Origin: Leishmania mexicana MHOM/GT/2001/U1103
Taxonomy: Eukaryota; Euglenozoa; Kinetoplastea; Trypanosomatida; Trypanosomatidae
NCBI RefSeq assembly: GCF_000234665.1
Contig: NC_018335.1
Coordinates: 186,001-250,000 of the forward strand
DNA length: 64,000 nucleotides
Direction: 5' to 3'
Translations under genes and position numbers: made by a program
The notes under the pieces: model-generated
What the model was told of the DNA's origin: nothing
The model's database searches: none
What the model saw: only the letters and a program-made list of their open reading frames with translations
Shown: positions 50,562-61,804 of the stretch, piece by piece
Numbering within the stretch: position 1 is the stretch's first letter
How the letters are laid out: each line of letters opens with the position of its first letter

Positions 50562-53154
50562 CGCGCGTGCGCGTGCGTCTGTGCCACACGGTAGGAGGCG
50601 CCTGCGCACATGCGTGTCTCTTGGCATCTGGGTAGGGGACCACTCACCAGTATTCCACCCTTGAAAGCAAAATGTGTGGTGTCGCGGCGCAGTGGGCCCC
50701 TTACACATGCTCTCACTTCTCCGTGTGCAAGGAAGGGAGCGTCTTCGCCTCACTTCAGCGCCTCTGGCGCACTGACGCGTGTTCATTTCGGGGCGGTGAC
50801 GCCGCGTTCCGTCTCTCTCTCTGTTATCTTCTCGCCGTGCTTGGCATTGTGGCCGGTTGCCCAGGAGGACGCCGACGACGAGAAAGGGAAGCAGATGGAC
50901 AGCCGGAACACCACAGCTCCTCCTTTTTGTTTCGCTTGTTTCCTGGATGCATTCTAGGGTATTCATTTTTTTCTAATTACCACCTCTTCTTGCGCTGCGC
51001 CGTCGTTGTGTGTGTGTGTGTGTTCTTCTTGCTGTCCACCGCCGTCTGGATCGACCGCGAGGCCAGGCAGCGCCCCCCCCTCCCCCTCCTTTTTTTCCCG
51101 CTTCTTGCTCTCTTTGTAGTGCCTCATCATCCTGTTTTCGTTGCTGCGCCAGCATTCGTTCTCTCGAACTAGCTTACACACATATACATGTATACATGTA
51201 CGTATATCTATATGCATAGTGTCTCGGCGTGTGTGTATTTGTGTTTGTATATTCAATCCTGCAGGCAGTTGCTACGTTATTCGTCTTTGGAGCTGCTTTT
51301 TTTTTCGGAGTCGTGTTCATGTATGCGTGTGCACTTGTGTGAGAGTGTGTGCAGGCGTAGCAGCGTTGCCCCCCTTGAGGATCGATTTCTTTTGTTCTTT
51401 ATTGTGGATTCGTTGTGGCACCTCCATCTCTTTCATTTTTTTAACGTTGAAGGGCGGGAGCCGAGTGGGCTGGCGAGGGGAGGAGAGGGGAGGACGGCGC
51501 TCTATTTGGACATATTCGTATGTTGGTGCACATAAAATTCCTGGCCCTTTTGGTCACTGCTTTGCCTGCCACTCCCTCCCTCCGCAGTTTCTTACCCCTT
51601 CACGTTTGCTTTGTCGTAGCAACCCCCCTCTGTCTCTCGGTGTTGACCTCCCCCGTCCCTCATTGTGTGTTTACCTTTGGCGGCTGCCTGTGGTCTGTTG
51701 GTCGTCGTTGCTGATTATGGGATCCTTGTCGAAGCTCTTCTGCGCTGTGTATATGTGCGTGTGTGCGTGTTACTCGTACATTTCGGGCTTCTTGAATAGC
51801 CTCTATCAACTTTTTATTCGTTCTTTTAGTACTCTGCTTGTTGCTTAGGTGTCTTCGTGTGCCACAACCGGATGCCGTTGTATGGGCGTGCATGTGCGGG
51901 TGTGCAGTAGCCAACCTCAAACACGGACCATAGGAGGTGCCCCTTGAGAGCCATCCAAAGTACCGGTTGCAGCGAATCCACGCGGAGAGCGGCCCAGCTT
52001 TGGGTTGCCTTTTACAGCGCCGTAGTGAAGACCAGCTCACTGTTGTGCTTGTGTGTGACTACGCATGTTTCCTCTGCACCTGCCGGCTTCTCTTCTCGCG
52101 TAACTGTTTGTGCAACAAGGGACCGTCACCGAAGATGAGGGCAGCGGAAACGATGGTGATTCTCTCCTCCCTCGCCACGCATGCCAGTGAGGAACGCCGC
52201 CTTCCTCCTAGCACGTCCATGCAGTGATGTTGTGCCATCTCTTCTCGTGCCATCCCTGAATTGCCGTTCTCTTTCCGCCCCCCGTTTACCCTCCCCCTAT
52301 GCGATTGCGTGCCATGAGTGAAGGTGCTTGCCATCGTCACTCTCACCACATCCAGCGTCTCTCCATTTGTACCGCACACACCACTGAACCAATCAAACAC
52401 TATTATATCCCATTTTCCTTCTCGAAAGCCGCCATCTCCCCCCTCCACTTCTCTTCTCTCCCGCAGGTTCCCGCGACATCCAGCATAGCTAGCCGAACCT
52501 CACACCATTTCTTTCGTTCCACTCCCACCTCCACCACACACCAAGCACTGTATTCTTCCTCCTGCCACCCGACCTCGACAACTCCCGGTGGAAGACGAGG
52601 CGAACGGGGGATAAACGAAAAAAAAAACGAAAAGGGCGACGCGTAGTCCCACAGCGGCCTTCCGCGTTGTTGTGACCTCGGCACCCTCGTCGTTTGCCCT
52701 CTTCTCTCTCTATTTTGTGTTTTTTTTTCGCTTATCTTTGTTGCTTTCGCTGTACCTATTCAACGTGTTCGTTCCGCTCCCTCACCCTCTGGCTGATACC
52801 GACACACCCCACATACAGGACTACAGCGACCGTGTGGTGAGGGCAAACCCACGGGCACTGAGTGAGACGCAAGCAGGCAAAGACGCACTTCACAGTCTGT
52901 CTGTGTCTCCCCCCTTCATATCTTCTCACTACTGTGCCTGCGCCGTTGTTTTCCCCTCCCCCTCACACACACCGACACCGCACAGACCTTCCACTGCTCA
53001 TACCCGGCCCCCCTTTTTGCCCGTTCTGACTGCCGTGCCCCTGAGAGACATCGAGGAAGACACAAAGGACTTAGAGGATAGCGAGGGACGGACAGAGGAG
53101 CCCCCCTTCCTCCCTCCCTCCCTGGTGTCTGCTCCCTTTCAGCGAACAGCACCA
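50562..53154. other. long intergenic spacer
   Basis: About 2.6 kb with a GT run at 51007-51022, a palindromic TACATGTA pair at 51185-51200, T-rich stretches and several compositional frames up to about 235 codons. No gene recognised. It likely holds the 3' UTR of the acylated protein and processing signals for the E2. Confidence 0.45.
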
Positions 53155-53195
53155 CCCTTGTCTCTTCTCCGTTGCTGTTTCTTGCTCCACCACAG
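53155..53195 (+). promoter_or_regulatory. predicted spliced-leader acceptor of the UBE2H-like gene
   Basis: A long C/T tract (CTTGTCTCTTCTCCGTTGCT and onward) ending in CCACAG with AG at 53194-53195, 64 bases before the ATG. A second AG at 53252-53253 sits six bases before the ATG. Confidence 0.55.
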
Positions 53196-53258
53196 ATCCC
53201 AGCCGCCACCACCGCAGAAGAAGGGAAAGGGGTCACAGATACTTTTACCGCAGTCAAC

Positions 53259-53963
53259 ATGAGCGGCGCAGGCAACCTCCGCAGCAACCGCCGTCGGGAG
53301 ATGGACTACATGCGGTTGTGCAACTCAGCGCGCAAGGTGTACCCGTCCGACACAGTGGCCGAGTTCTGGGTCGAGTTCAAAGGGCCGGAGGGCACGCCGT
53401 ATGAGGATGGCACCTGGATGCTGCACGTCCAGCTGCCATCCGATTACCCGTTCAAGTCACCGTCTATCGGCTTCTGTAACCGCATCCTGCACCCGAACGT
53501 CGACGAGCGTAGCGGCAGCGTCTGCCTCGACGTCATCAACCAGACGTGGACCCCCATGTACCAACTGGAGAACATATTCGACGTCTTCCTGCCGCAGCTG
53601 CTGCGCTACCCTAACCCATCAGACCCCCTGAATGCGCAGGCCGCGCACCTCCTCCACGCCGACCGCGTCGGCTTTGATGCACTGCTCCGCGAGCATGTGA
53701 GCACCCACGCCACACCAGAGAAGGCGCTCGAGTCGATTCCGGAAGCGTACAGGCCACAGGTCAACACCAATGAGGAAGAACCGGAAGAGGCCAACGCCAA
53801 GGACACGGCCTCTGACGGCCCTGTGAATGCAGGACACTCGAAGGGTTTGACGGACTCCTCAGTGACACCCACAGAGGACCACCGAGTCATGCACGACGAC
53901 ATGGCAATCGATGGCGACGAGGACGTAGCAGCCGAGTACGAGCCGGAGGAGATTGATCTTTGA
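53259..53963 (+). CDS. ubiquitin-conjugating enzyme E2, UBE2H/Ubc8-like
   Basis: A 234-residue E2. The UBC fold spans about residues 8-155. It has [29 protein letters not shown], then [20 protein letters not shown] with catalytic C89, then the [23 protein letters not shown] block. The HPN tripeptide before the active Cys is present, and VINQTW plus FLPQLL.YPNP is the UBE2H/Ubc8 signature. The acidic C-terminal extension ([33 protein letters not shown]) also matches this subgroup, which in yeast works with the GID/CTLH E3 complex. Start chosen at the first ATG before the [11 protein letters not shown] helix. Activity is expected. Confidence 0.93.
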   Translation: MSGAGNLRSNRRREMDYMRLCNSARKVYPSDTVAEFWVEFKGPEGTPYEDGTWMLHVQLPSDYPFKSPSIGFCNRILHPNVDERSGSVCLDVINQTWTPMYQLENIFDVFLPQLLRYPNPSDPLNAQAAHLLHADRVGFDALLREHVSTHATPEKALESIPEAYRPQVNTNEEEPEEANAKDTASDGPVNAGHSKGLTDSSVTPTEDHRVMHDDMAIDGDEDVAAEYEPEEIDL

Positions 53964-54111
53964 TTCTTTGTTGCGATCGCCTCTTATACCCACCGCTTAC
54001 TCGTGCGCTTGAGGCATTCCTCGTGAAGGTGTGTGCGCCCATCGTCGGCCCCCTTTCCATGCGTCCTCTCTCGCCGAACTTTGGGAGACTCACCCGACAA
54101 GGCGGTTCTTC

Positions 54112-54130
54112 ATGACCCAATGTGGGTCAT
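54112..54130 (+). repeat. 8-bp hairpin with 3-base loop
   Basis: ATGACCCA, loop ATG, TGGGTCAT: a perfect inverted repeat about 150 bases after the UBE2H-like stop codon. It could be a structural element in the 3' UTR. It may equally be chance. Confidence 0.4.
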
Positions 54131-54814
54131 TCATTGCGAAATGAGAGGTGTGCTTCCGGCGCCGCTGCCCCTGGAACCTTCCGACACCGAACAAAAGAGT
54201 AGATGGAGAAACGACAACGAAAAATAAAGCTGCACCGTCGATCCTTGCTGTGTGCGTGCGTACCTGTGTTTGAGCGTGCTGAATTCGCCGACTCCCTTGT
54301 GCTCATGCGCATCCGTCCCCCCCCCCCGCACTGCTTCACAATCCACCCTCACGAAACTCACACATACATAGGCATCGACACAACCCCTCTTCACTTCATT
54401 ATGCTTTTTTCCCTTTTGTTTCGCTCTGTTTTACCTCTGCTTCCACACTCTTCTCTTTTTTTTCTGGTTATCATCGCCGTCCTTGCTCTCACCTTCTCTT
54501 TCCTTCGCCGGGCGGTGTCGTTTTTTTTTTTCTATGTTCGTCCCTTTTGTTTTCGATGTCGTCGTTGTTTCTTTGCTGCTGCTGATTTCAGATATCTGCT
54601 TACCCGCGTTCGTGCCTACATGTGTGCAGCTCTAAATGAGGGTGGGGAGGTATTGCTGCTGCGGTTCCCCCGTTCGATGGTTGTCTGTCTCTGCTGTCGC
54701 TGTCCGAACGTCGCTACGGATGTTGTAGCGTTTTTTTTGTTCGATTTCGTCTTTGGACTTTTCGTTTTGTGTCTCTGTAGGTGCGTATACATCTCTCTCC
54801 CCTTTCCATCTCTA

Positions 54815-54831
54815 CCCCCCCCCCCCCCCCC
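54815..54831. repeat. poly-C run of 17
   Basis: Second uninterrupted 17-base C run of the window. Shorter C runs are found at 54317-54327, 55041-55052 and 55763-55775. Confidence 0.8.
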
Positions 54832-56629
54832 GCGTAGACGAGTCCGCAGTGTCTGACATTCTCCACCTGGATGGCGAACAGAGAGGAGAGAGAAAGAGCG
54901 AGGCCTCAGCACACGGAACGGCGAACGTGCATGCAGCGACTCGCACAAATGCGTCCGTCACCATGGAAAATAGATGCACGGGTGGCGAAGCGGGGTGATG
55001 AATCCACCTTCATGCGCTCTAATGTTGAGGCGGTACCTAGCCCCCCCCCCCCGGCACACAACCGCACATACACACCATAGCTTCTGTTGTCGCTCTTGTG
55101 GTTGTTTTATTCATTGCACTTCTTTGCTATCTTCCCCCCTCCCCCTCGCTGGCGAAGGCGTTGGAAAATGAGGTACAACAGCGAAAAGGGTGGTCACCGT
55201 CAGAGGTAACCCATAAACAGCACGAAAAGCAATGCTTTCTTTGACACCGCAGGGGTACGAGCTGAAAGAGGAGACCGTTTGTAGAGTGTGTTGCAAGAGC
55301 TACAGCGAGGGCGGCGGGAGGATGGCATTATACAGACTTGTCATGTGTCCCAGTATGTGATCGTGCGCGCTTATTCCTGCCCGTTCACGTGACCATCTCA
55401 AAAAAAAAAGGGTGACAGTAACTCGTCTTTTCCCTTCCCATGTCCTTTCGCTCTGCCTGTCAACTGCGTGCATGTGCCCACGTGTGCCCTCCCTCTCTCC
55501 TCTCCTTGCTGACGTGTCTCTATTTTCCTTCTGTTTTTCTCTGTTGTTGTTGTTGTTGTTTTTTGGGAGCCAATTGTCCGTGGCGTTGTTTTTTATTTTT
55601 GCTTTCTTTCCGTCGGATGAGACAGGGGTCGTGTAGCCGGTTTCCCGCTTGTTTTCTCAGCGTGTCGCCACCCTTTTTTTTCTTTCATGTGCCTGTGTGT
55701 TTCGACGTTCCCGCCCATTCATTCCGTCCACCATGTTTCTTCGACGTGCTCTGCTTTCTTTGCCCCCCCCCCCCCGACTCCCCTCCATCCTCACTCGCGC
55801 CACACTTCTGCGCATCTTTTCCACATATGAGGCGGCGCGCGCCTACCGAAGCAACAACAGCAAAAAAAAGGGAATAGCAGCACGTGGCATCTTGTTAAAC
55901 TTGTCCGCTCGTTCCAGCACAAACGTACTTCACTGTCTCACGCGCACATGCATGTATACCTGTGCACTCCATGGCTCCACGATGGATGTGGACACCTGGA
56001 CCCGCGCTGCATGTAGTTTCCCCTATTAATTCAGTCCGAATCGGCCAATGAATCTTTTTGAAGAAAATTTTTGTTGCGCGAAGAGTTCAGATCGTTCGAC
56101 ATGTGCATCCGTGTGCATCTCTGCGTGTGTGTGTGCACGGTGTTCGCCGTAACACTCGTTAATACATTAGTACTTCTTTTTCTCGCGCTGTTTTCCTTGC
56201 TGTTTTGCTTTCCATTCTTGTGCTTTTTGGTCTGTCGAACTTCCTGATGATGCCAGCAACTTCACCGTGATATCAGGGTGTAGTGCACACTCTGCAGGAG
56301 GCCAGCAACCTGCAGTCTGCCGCTGGGCACGGTTTCGGACTCTTGGCGTTGGCAGACGTGTCTGTGCTGAAACTCTGCCAAAACGATGTGCTGACATGAC
56401 CACGCTTGTACCACCTCAGCACGAATGGTGTCTGTGATTCAACGAATATAAACAAGGATGTTGAGCTCACGAGACGACAGCCGACGATGCTTGCCCAGTT
56501 GCGCGCATGCACGTGTCCGCACTGTTGATTTCTGCAGCGGCGGGTGACTGGAGGTGACCGCATGGGGTGCCGATGGTGTGCTGTCTACTGCGCCGGTGGC
56601 ACCGTGGGGTACCCCTGCACCTCCTGATG

Positions 56630-57430
56630 ACATGAACGGAAATGCCCGATGGAGACAGCGAGCCACCCGGGCGGCCGCGTTGCCCTGAGGCATGCCCCAG
56701 CACGGAAAATGCGAGCCCCGTGCGCACGCGCTGGCAACGACGGCTGGCATGGTGCATCCCGCCCAAGCAAGGCATGGGGCGGTGAGCAGAGCGCGGGCGA
56801 TGGTCGAGAGGCGCGCAGAGATGCACGGTGATGAGCCCCAAAGTGCATGTGTGCGGGATGTGCGGCGTCTCCTGCATCCGACCGGGTGGGCTGATGTGGC
56901 GCAGATGCCGGAGGCATGAGGGGACCAGCCCGAGCTGCACCGTCGGGTCCTCCAGACTCCGATGTGGGGAGTCACCGCGCCACGTTGAGGAATGCCGCGG
57001 CCTGAGGCGACTGAGGGAGGGGGGAGGCATGGCCCACAGGCAGAGTGTGCAGAGGGTCTCCGAGGGCCCTGGCCTGCAGTTGGCCAACTGCCTCCCTGAG
57101 TTCGTCCAGCACGCGCCTATGCCCGCCCCTATTACCCGCACGCCAGACGCCAGGGGGTTCCTGTCCCTCGAGCAGGACCCCTGTGGTGGTTTGCCTGGGT
57201 CAAGGCATGCAGGCCAGCCAGGTCCGTGTGGCGCCGATCGCGGAGCACGTATCCGAGGAAGGATGAGGGGTGCCCACTAGAGAAGCATGGCCCGATGTAG
57301 CGGCAGGACGGCTTGCCCTAGACGAGCAGGGTGGAGTCGTGGCGCAGCAGAGGTAGGAGAAGTGCGAGTGTGTGTGTGTGTGCGCATCGTTGTTGACTTG
57401 CTCGTGGTAGAATGGACACGTGGACGAAAA
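56630..57430 (+). mobile_element. truncated second DIRE-type retroposon copy
   Basis: The last 800 bases of the 7-8.6 kb element, repeated at a constant offset of 48787 with no gaps. I count six substitutions over about 795 bases (at copy-1 positions 8209, 8293, 8312, 8314, 8321 and 8529), so identity is about 99%. It is truncated at its 5' end, has the same 150-codon zinc-finger-like frame (56828-57280) and ends TGGA plus a short A run, like a typical 5'-truncated non-LTR insertion. No RT motifs are included. Confidence 0.8.
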
Positions 57431-59536
57431 TCTCTCAAGCTTTTTCTTCCACTGGTACTGATGCTACGAGTGTCTCTCGTGTCTGGATGATGGGGTGCAA
57501 GGTCACAGTCACGCACAGAAGCATGTTTGTTGTCTTTTATGAGCCCTTCTTAGCAAGCAGGGATGTGCACAGGAACCCAGAAGTGGCTGTGGAACTTGCG
57601 TGTAAGCGCGGCTGCTCACTCTCTCATCTTTTCGCTGTTCCTCATGACGTGCGCGCGGTTGTGTTTTCTCGTGTTTGGGACTTTTTTTACGTCCTCTCGA
57701 AGGAGGTGTGTTCTCTCTCTTTTTTTCGCGTTCTTGTCACTTCTTCGTTGAATGTGCGTCTGGGTCTGCTTCTCTGTCTGTGTGTTGTCGACACACGCGA
57801 TGGTTGTGGTTGTGGCGTCCCTCTCGCTCGTTTTTCCTCTTCCTTCCCTCGTCGACCTGACTTACTCAGTCTTTCTCGGTTTACCCCTCAAAGCTGTGTG
57901 TGCGTGCGTGTGTGTGTGTGTGTGTGATAGGGAGAGGGGTGTGAGGGGCGGTGGGTGGAGGAGGGGATGAATTCCATCCTGCAAACGTTTAATCTTCCCC
58001 ACTGACGTAACTTTGCTTGCGTACAGGTGGCAGCTGCTCTTGCTGGACTGTCTTTCGTTTTCTCTCACATGCGCACACGTGGCCTTTTCTTGTCGGGTGC
58101 TCGGCGGGCACCCGCCGCCTTGTCATCTTTTTGGACACTTTGCGTGTCTGATCCGCTCGCTCATTTCGCTTTGTTTTTGTCCCGTTCGTTTTTTTTTTCG
58201 CCTCCGTTTCCGTTTTTGTTTTCCCGCTCTTTGCTACCCGTCTTCCTTTCTTCGCGAGTGTGTTGGGGCATCGCTGTATGTGCGCTTGTGCGTCTGCTCT
58301 CCCTGCACCACCATGTGTCCCTGCCTTGGCCTCGCCACCTCTCCCCGTTCTTCTCGATGAGGAAGGGTGGTGGTGTCATTCATCTCAAATCTGCGCGCCG
58401 TTTTTCGTGCTATTCCTCGTGTTTGTTCAAGCTTAGGAAGCTTGCCAAACGCCGCGTCTCATGCTTGTGGGGCCACCTCTGCAGAGCTGAGGGGACTATT
58501 TTTCGCGTCTTCGTCTTGCCGAGTAGTGCGCAGCGCTGATGCGCCACACGCGCATCCGCACATCACTGCCGCCGCTGACGCGCAAGCGCATGGGCGGGTG
58601 CGCCCCTCTTGAAGAAAGAAAATACTCTTCTAACACGGCAGAACAAAGAGTGAAGCTTGCATACCTCATAACCGACGGAAAGAGACGAAAACAAGCGCAC
58701 CGTGGTGGTGGTGGTGGTGGGGGGCTCAACACGCACGGAGACACCGAAGAGGGGTGTGTGTGCGATGTGTGCGCTATCTCTCATGCACCTCTCTGCCGCA
58801 TGCGACTGTGTGGAGCCAATGTGCCATCGCCCTTCTCCCCCTCCGTGTGCGGCTTCTTTTTGGGCCCTTGGTTGAGGTAGATGAGGAGAGAGGCCAGCGT
58901 GTGCCTGTGTCTCGGTGCTTGGGAGAGCGAGGGGTAATGTAGTTTTGCGCACCTGCTCGCCACCTCTGCGTTAGTGGTACACCCTTCCACTATTGCAGTC
59001 GTGTCTGTGTCTCCGCCTCCACGCTACAGCCGGCATTGCGTGCCCCGTGCGCAGCAGCCTCGCCGCTGCCGACGATCTTCGCGCTGCTCGCGCGTTTCCC
59101 ATTACCTCTCTCTCTGTGGCTTCGTATGTGGAGACTTCGCCCTTTCTCATCGTCATCTCATCCCTCGCTCTTTTCTTGTACGAGTATCCGGTGTTATGTT
59201 GGCTCATGCCTTTTCTTTAGTGCGTTGTTGCTGCATCACACACACACACACATACACACATACATGTATATGTATGGGTGTATATTCACCGCCTTCCCGC
59301 CCCCTCACCCTGCGCCCACACACACGTGTGAGAACGTTAACAGCGGAAACACCGTCATGATGACGTTACTGATAGAGTTCACGTCACACGAACCCCCTCC
59401 CTCTTCCCCTCCCCTCCCCTCCCCCGCACGCACATACACCTGGCTGGCACATAGGAGCTCACAAGGGTCCACTGCCCTCTTTAATTTGTTGTTGTTTCCG
59501 TTTTTATGCTGTGCCCTTGCCGAACAGGAGTCTTCT
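57431..59536. other. intergenic spacer
   Basis: T/C-rich with GT runs at 57903-57926 and CA/TA runs at 59236-59275, and poly-T stretches at 58190-58200. No gene recognised. AACAG at 59523-59527 is a candidate acceptor for the Mut7-C gene. Confidence 0.45.
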
Positions 59537-59599
59537 ATGGCGGTTAGGCAGACGGCGACGAAGCGCTGCCGACGATCCCATCAAGAGCTTCCGGTGTGA
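59537..59599 (+). other. 20-codon upstream ORF
   Basis: An ATG at 59537 opens a 20-codon basic peptide frame ending TGA at 59597-59599, 14 bases before the ATG of the Mut7-C gene. If the mRNA starts at the AG at 59526-59527 or earlier, this uORF is translated first and reinitiation is needed for the main protein. Confidence 0.4.
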
Positions 59600-59613
59600 A
59601 GCGTTTGGCCTCC

Positions 59614-60504
59614 ATGCCGTGCAACGAGTCATGCTCTATCTCCCCGCACAGCGTGACCAACGAGCCGCGCTTTATTATGGATTTTAGCATGAACAAGGTG
59701 GCCAAGTACCTCCGCCTATTAGGCTACGACACGCTCTGCTCGCGCGACGTGCCACAGGCCGACCTCATCCCCGTCGCCTGCGCTGAGGGCCGAATACTTG
59801 TGACATGCAGTCGGCCACTAGCACGCAGTGTGCAGCTGCACAACCACCGCGTGCGTTCCATGCGGCTTGGCACTGCAACGGCGATGACAGGCGCTGCGCG
59901 TCACGTTGTGGCGTACGACTCGGATGGGGAGTCCATCTACTCGGAGGATAGCGAGGAGGCGGACGTCGAGCTGCGGTGCCTCTTTACTCAGCAGTGGCGC
60001 AGTAACGAGTTCAAACGCGCTATGATCGAGCTCATTCAACAGGCGGGGCTGACGTACGACCTGAACCGGGTCTTTCGCCGCTGCGTGACATGCAATGAGC
60101 TCCTTGTCACGGTGGAGAAGGAGGAGCTCCGCGGCCGCGTCGTGGCAAAGATTTACGAGATTTACGACGAGTTCACCGAGTGCCCGGTGTGTCGCAAAGT
60201 CTTCTGGGGCTTTGATGGCGTTTTCGCCATCAACTACAAGAGCTTTCGCTCCCTCAACCTGCTGCGCTCGCTGTGCATCTGCGCTGGGGCCCCCGTGGAG
60301 GAGGAGCGGACGCGACTTACTCGGCTTCGCTGCTTTCGCTCTTTTCCGCGCATTGCGAAAGTGCTCATCTTCTCCTACCTGGAGGACGTGGATCTAGCGA
60401 GCATGATCGTCGTTTTCCCTGCACTGCGCGACCTCGCAGAGGAAGTAAAGGAAAGCCGCCAAACAGGGGAGCCTGTCCGCAGGATGCAGCTCAGAAAGCA
60501 TTGA
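59614..60504 (+). CDS. Mut7-C/DUF82 RNase-domain protein with F-box-like C-terminus
   Basis: A 296-residue protein. Residues 18-100 match the Mut7-C (PIN-fold) domain: RFIMDFSMNKVAKYLRLLGYDT, LCSRDVPQADL, then GRILVTCSRPL. An acidic insert (SDGESIYSEDSEEADVE, about 110-125) is followed by the domain's zinc-ribbon part, RRCVTCNELL and TECPVCRKVFWGF, with two intact C-x2-C pairs. Near the C-terminus IAKVLIFSYLEDVDLASMIVVF reads like an F-box. The acid that usually follows in the TRD motif is Ser here (TCS), so nuclease activity is uncertain. An F-box would link it to an SCF ubiquitin ligase. The ATG at 59614 is the first in this frame; an upstream GTG is not used. Confidence 0.82.
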   Translation: MPCNESCSISPHSVTNEPRFIMDFSMNKVAKYLRLLGYDTLCSRDVPQADLIPVACAEGRILVTCSRPLARSVQLHNHRVRSMRLGTATAMTGAARHVVAYDSDGESIYSEDSEEADVELRCLFTQQWRSNEFKRAMIELIQQAGLTYDLNRVFRRCVTCNELLVTVEKEELRGRVVAKIYEIYDEFTECPVCRKVFWGFDGVFAINYKSFRSLNLLRSLCICAGAPVEEERTRLTRLRCFRSFPRIAKVLIFSYLEDVDLASMIVVFPALRDLAEEVKESRQTGEPVRRMQLRKH

Positions 60505-61420
60505 TCTGACTGCGTCGGTTTGAGGGCACTCCAACGGGGCGGAAAAGGAAAGGGCCACTGGAGATGAGTTGCGTCGATATCGTCTTGGCAGCCGCAGTTT
60601 GCTCGTAAGGGGAGTGTGTCGCACTGCTCTTGCCACTCACTTTGCCACACGCACAAGCACACAAAAGGAAAAGGAGCAGAATGGCAGAGCGGAGAGGAAG
60701 AAAAAGGAGGAGACGTATGTGCTGCTGCTCCGTTCTTGCTTTCGTCTTTTGAAACCTCCCCCACGTCGCCGTCGCTGTCCCCCCGTCCTCACACCGCGCT
60801 CGTGCATGGGGGGCGCACCGCTCACTGCCTTTTCTTTTGACTTATGGCACGAGGACGAGGTCGAGCCTCTCCAAGGTCGAAGGTGTGCATCTCCAAGCTC
60901 TGAACACTGTTCCCTCTCTCTCACACACAGACAACCAGAACCAGAGGAACGTGAGTGAATTGCAGGATGGGCCATACGAAGTGTTCATTAGGGGGTAGGG
61001 GAGTGGGGTGGGGAGGCTTCTACCGTAACAGCGGAGGCTGGCAGCGCTTCATCGCTCAGTCGCACCTCTTCTCTTCGCGACGACCAGTGCCTTCATCTTC
61101 TCTTTTTGGTCGCGACGGAGACGGCGCCGAATGTGCGGGCCGCTACACCTGCCTCGCTCATCACTACGCCTCCCTTTTTCCATGACTAGCACCACGGCAT
61201 GCACCAATTGAAACGCCTGTCTTGCTCTCACTTTTCTTTTTTGACCCCTCTGGTCTTCTCCGCGGATCTCTTGTGCTCCTGTTGTGACGCGCACCCACGA
61301 CCAATTCCCGCTTCCCTGCACACACGCATGCAAGCACACTTCCAGGCGGCAAGAGGTGCTCTCCACATAATATTTTGTTGTTATCGAGCAGACCCTCTTT
61401 CCCTCAAACAGACGCTCAGA
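60505..61420. other. intergenic spacer
   Basis: Contains compositional frames and T/C-rich sequence at 61220-61260 and around 61390-61410, which ends in AG before the LSM4 ATG. No gene recognised. Confidence 0.5.
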
Positions 61421-61771
61421 ATGAGTTTCGCACGCCGGCCAATCACTCCCATTGAGATCTTGCGTAACTGCCGCGGCAAGGAGGTCTCCATCGAACTTGC
61501 GGACGGCGAGACTGTGAACGGCACCGTCATGCGCACGGATCGTGCCATGAACGTGGTGATCAAGCAGTGCACTCGCACGGGCGCTGACGGCGAGTCGTTT
61601 TGGAAGGCGCGTGAGTGTTTTGTCCGTGGCGCCAGCGTGAAAAATGTGCGTATGACGGACAGTGCACTTGTCGCTGCTCCGGTGCCATCGAAACGCAAGG
61701 CGGCAGGCGGCAAAGGCGCCCATGCCCACAAGGAGAAATCCGTAGCAGGTGGAAAGCGGCCGCAGAAGTAG
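61421..61771 (+). CDS. LSM4: Sm-like protein LSM4
   Basis: A 116-residue Sm-fold protein. Sm1 is seen as IEILRNCRGKEVSIELADGETVNGTVMRTDRAMNVVIKQC (about 10-50), and Sm2 as FWKARECFVRGASVKNVRM. The FW.. ECFVRG(A/S)..K..R arrangement is typical of LSM4. The family member assembles in the LSM2-8 ring on U6 snRNA and in related rings for mRNA decay. The usual Gly/Arg tail is replaced by a short Lys/Gly/Ala-rich basic tail. The stop codon lies only 34 bases before SIDER2 copy C. The frame upstream is open, but family similarity starts at this ATG. Confidence 0.9.
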   Translation: MSFARRPITPIEILRNCRGKEVSIELADGETVNGTVMRTDRAMNVVIKQCTRTGADGESFWKARECFVRGASVKNVRMTDSALVAAPVPSKRKAAGGKGAHAHKEKSVAGGKRPQK

Positions 61772-61804
61772 AACAATTTCCTTAGGGGAAGCGAATCGGC
61801 GCCA

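Larger units (their letters stand above)
53964..56629. other. long intergenic spacer with poly-C runs
   Basis: About 2.7 kb, T/C-rich, with a short hairpin at 54112-54130 and C runs of 11-17 at 54317, 54815, 55041 and 55763. Frames up to about 217 codons are pyrimidine-derived (Phe/Leu/Ser-rich). From 56260 it becomes balanced in composition and may be the eroded 5' neighbour of the retroposon. No gene recognised. Confidence 0.45.

Noticed and set aside
49484..50716. 410-codon - strand frame over the acylated-protein gene and its leader
   Set aside because: It crosses a microsatellite and pyrimidine tracts, has low-complexity composition and is antisense to a gene with a clear acylation start.
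51185..51200. 16-bp palindrome made of two TACATGTA units
   Set aside because: It lies in an AT/GT-alternating stretch where such palindromes arise easily.
54203..54856. 217-codon Phe/Leu-rich frame that looks like a membrane protein
   Set aside because: It is a translation of a long pyrimidine-rich tract including poly-C and poly-T runs, so hydrophobicity is a composition effect.
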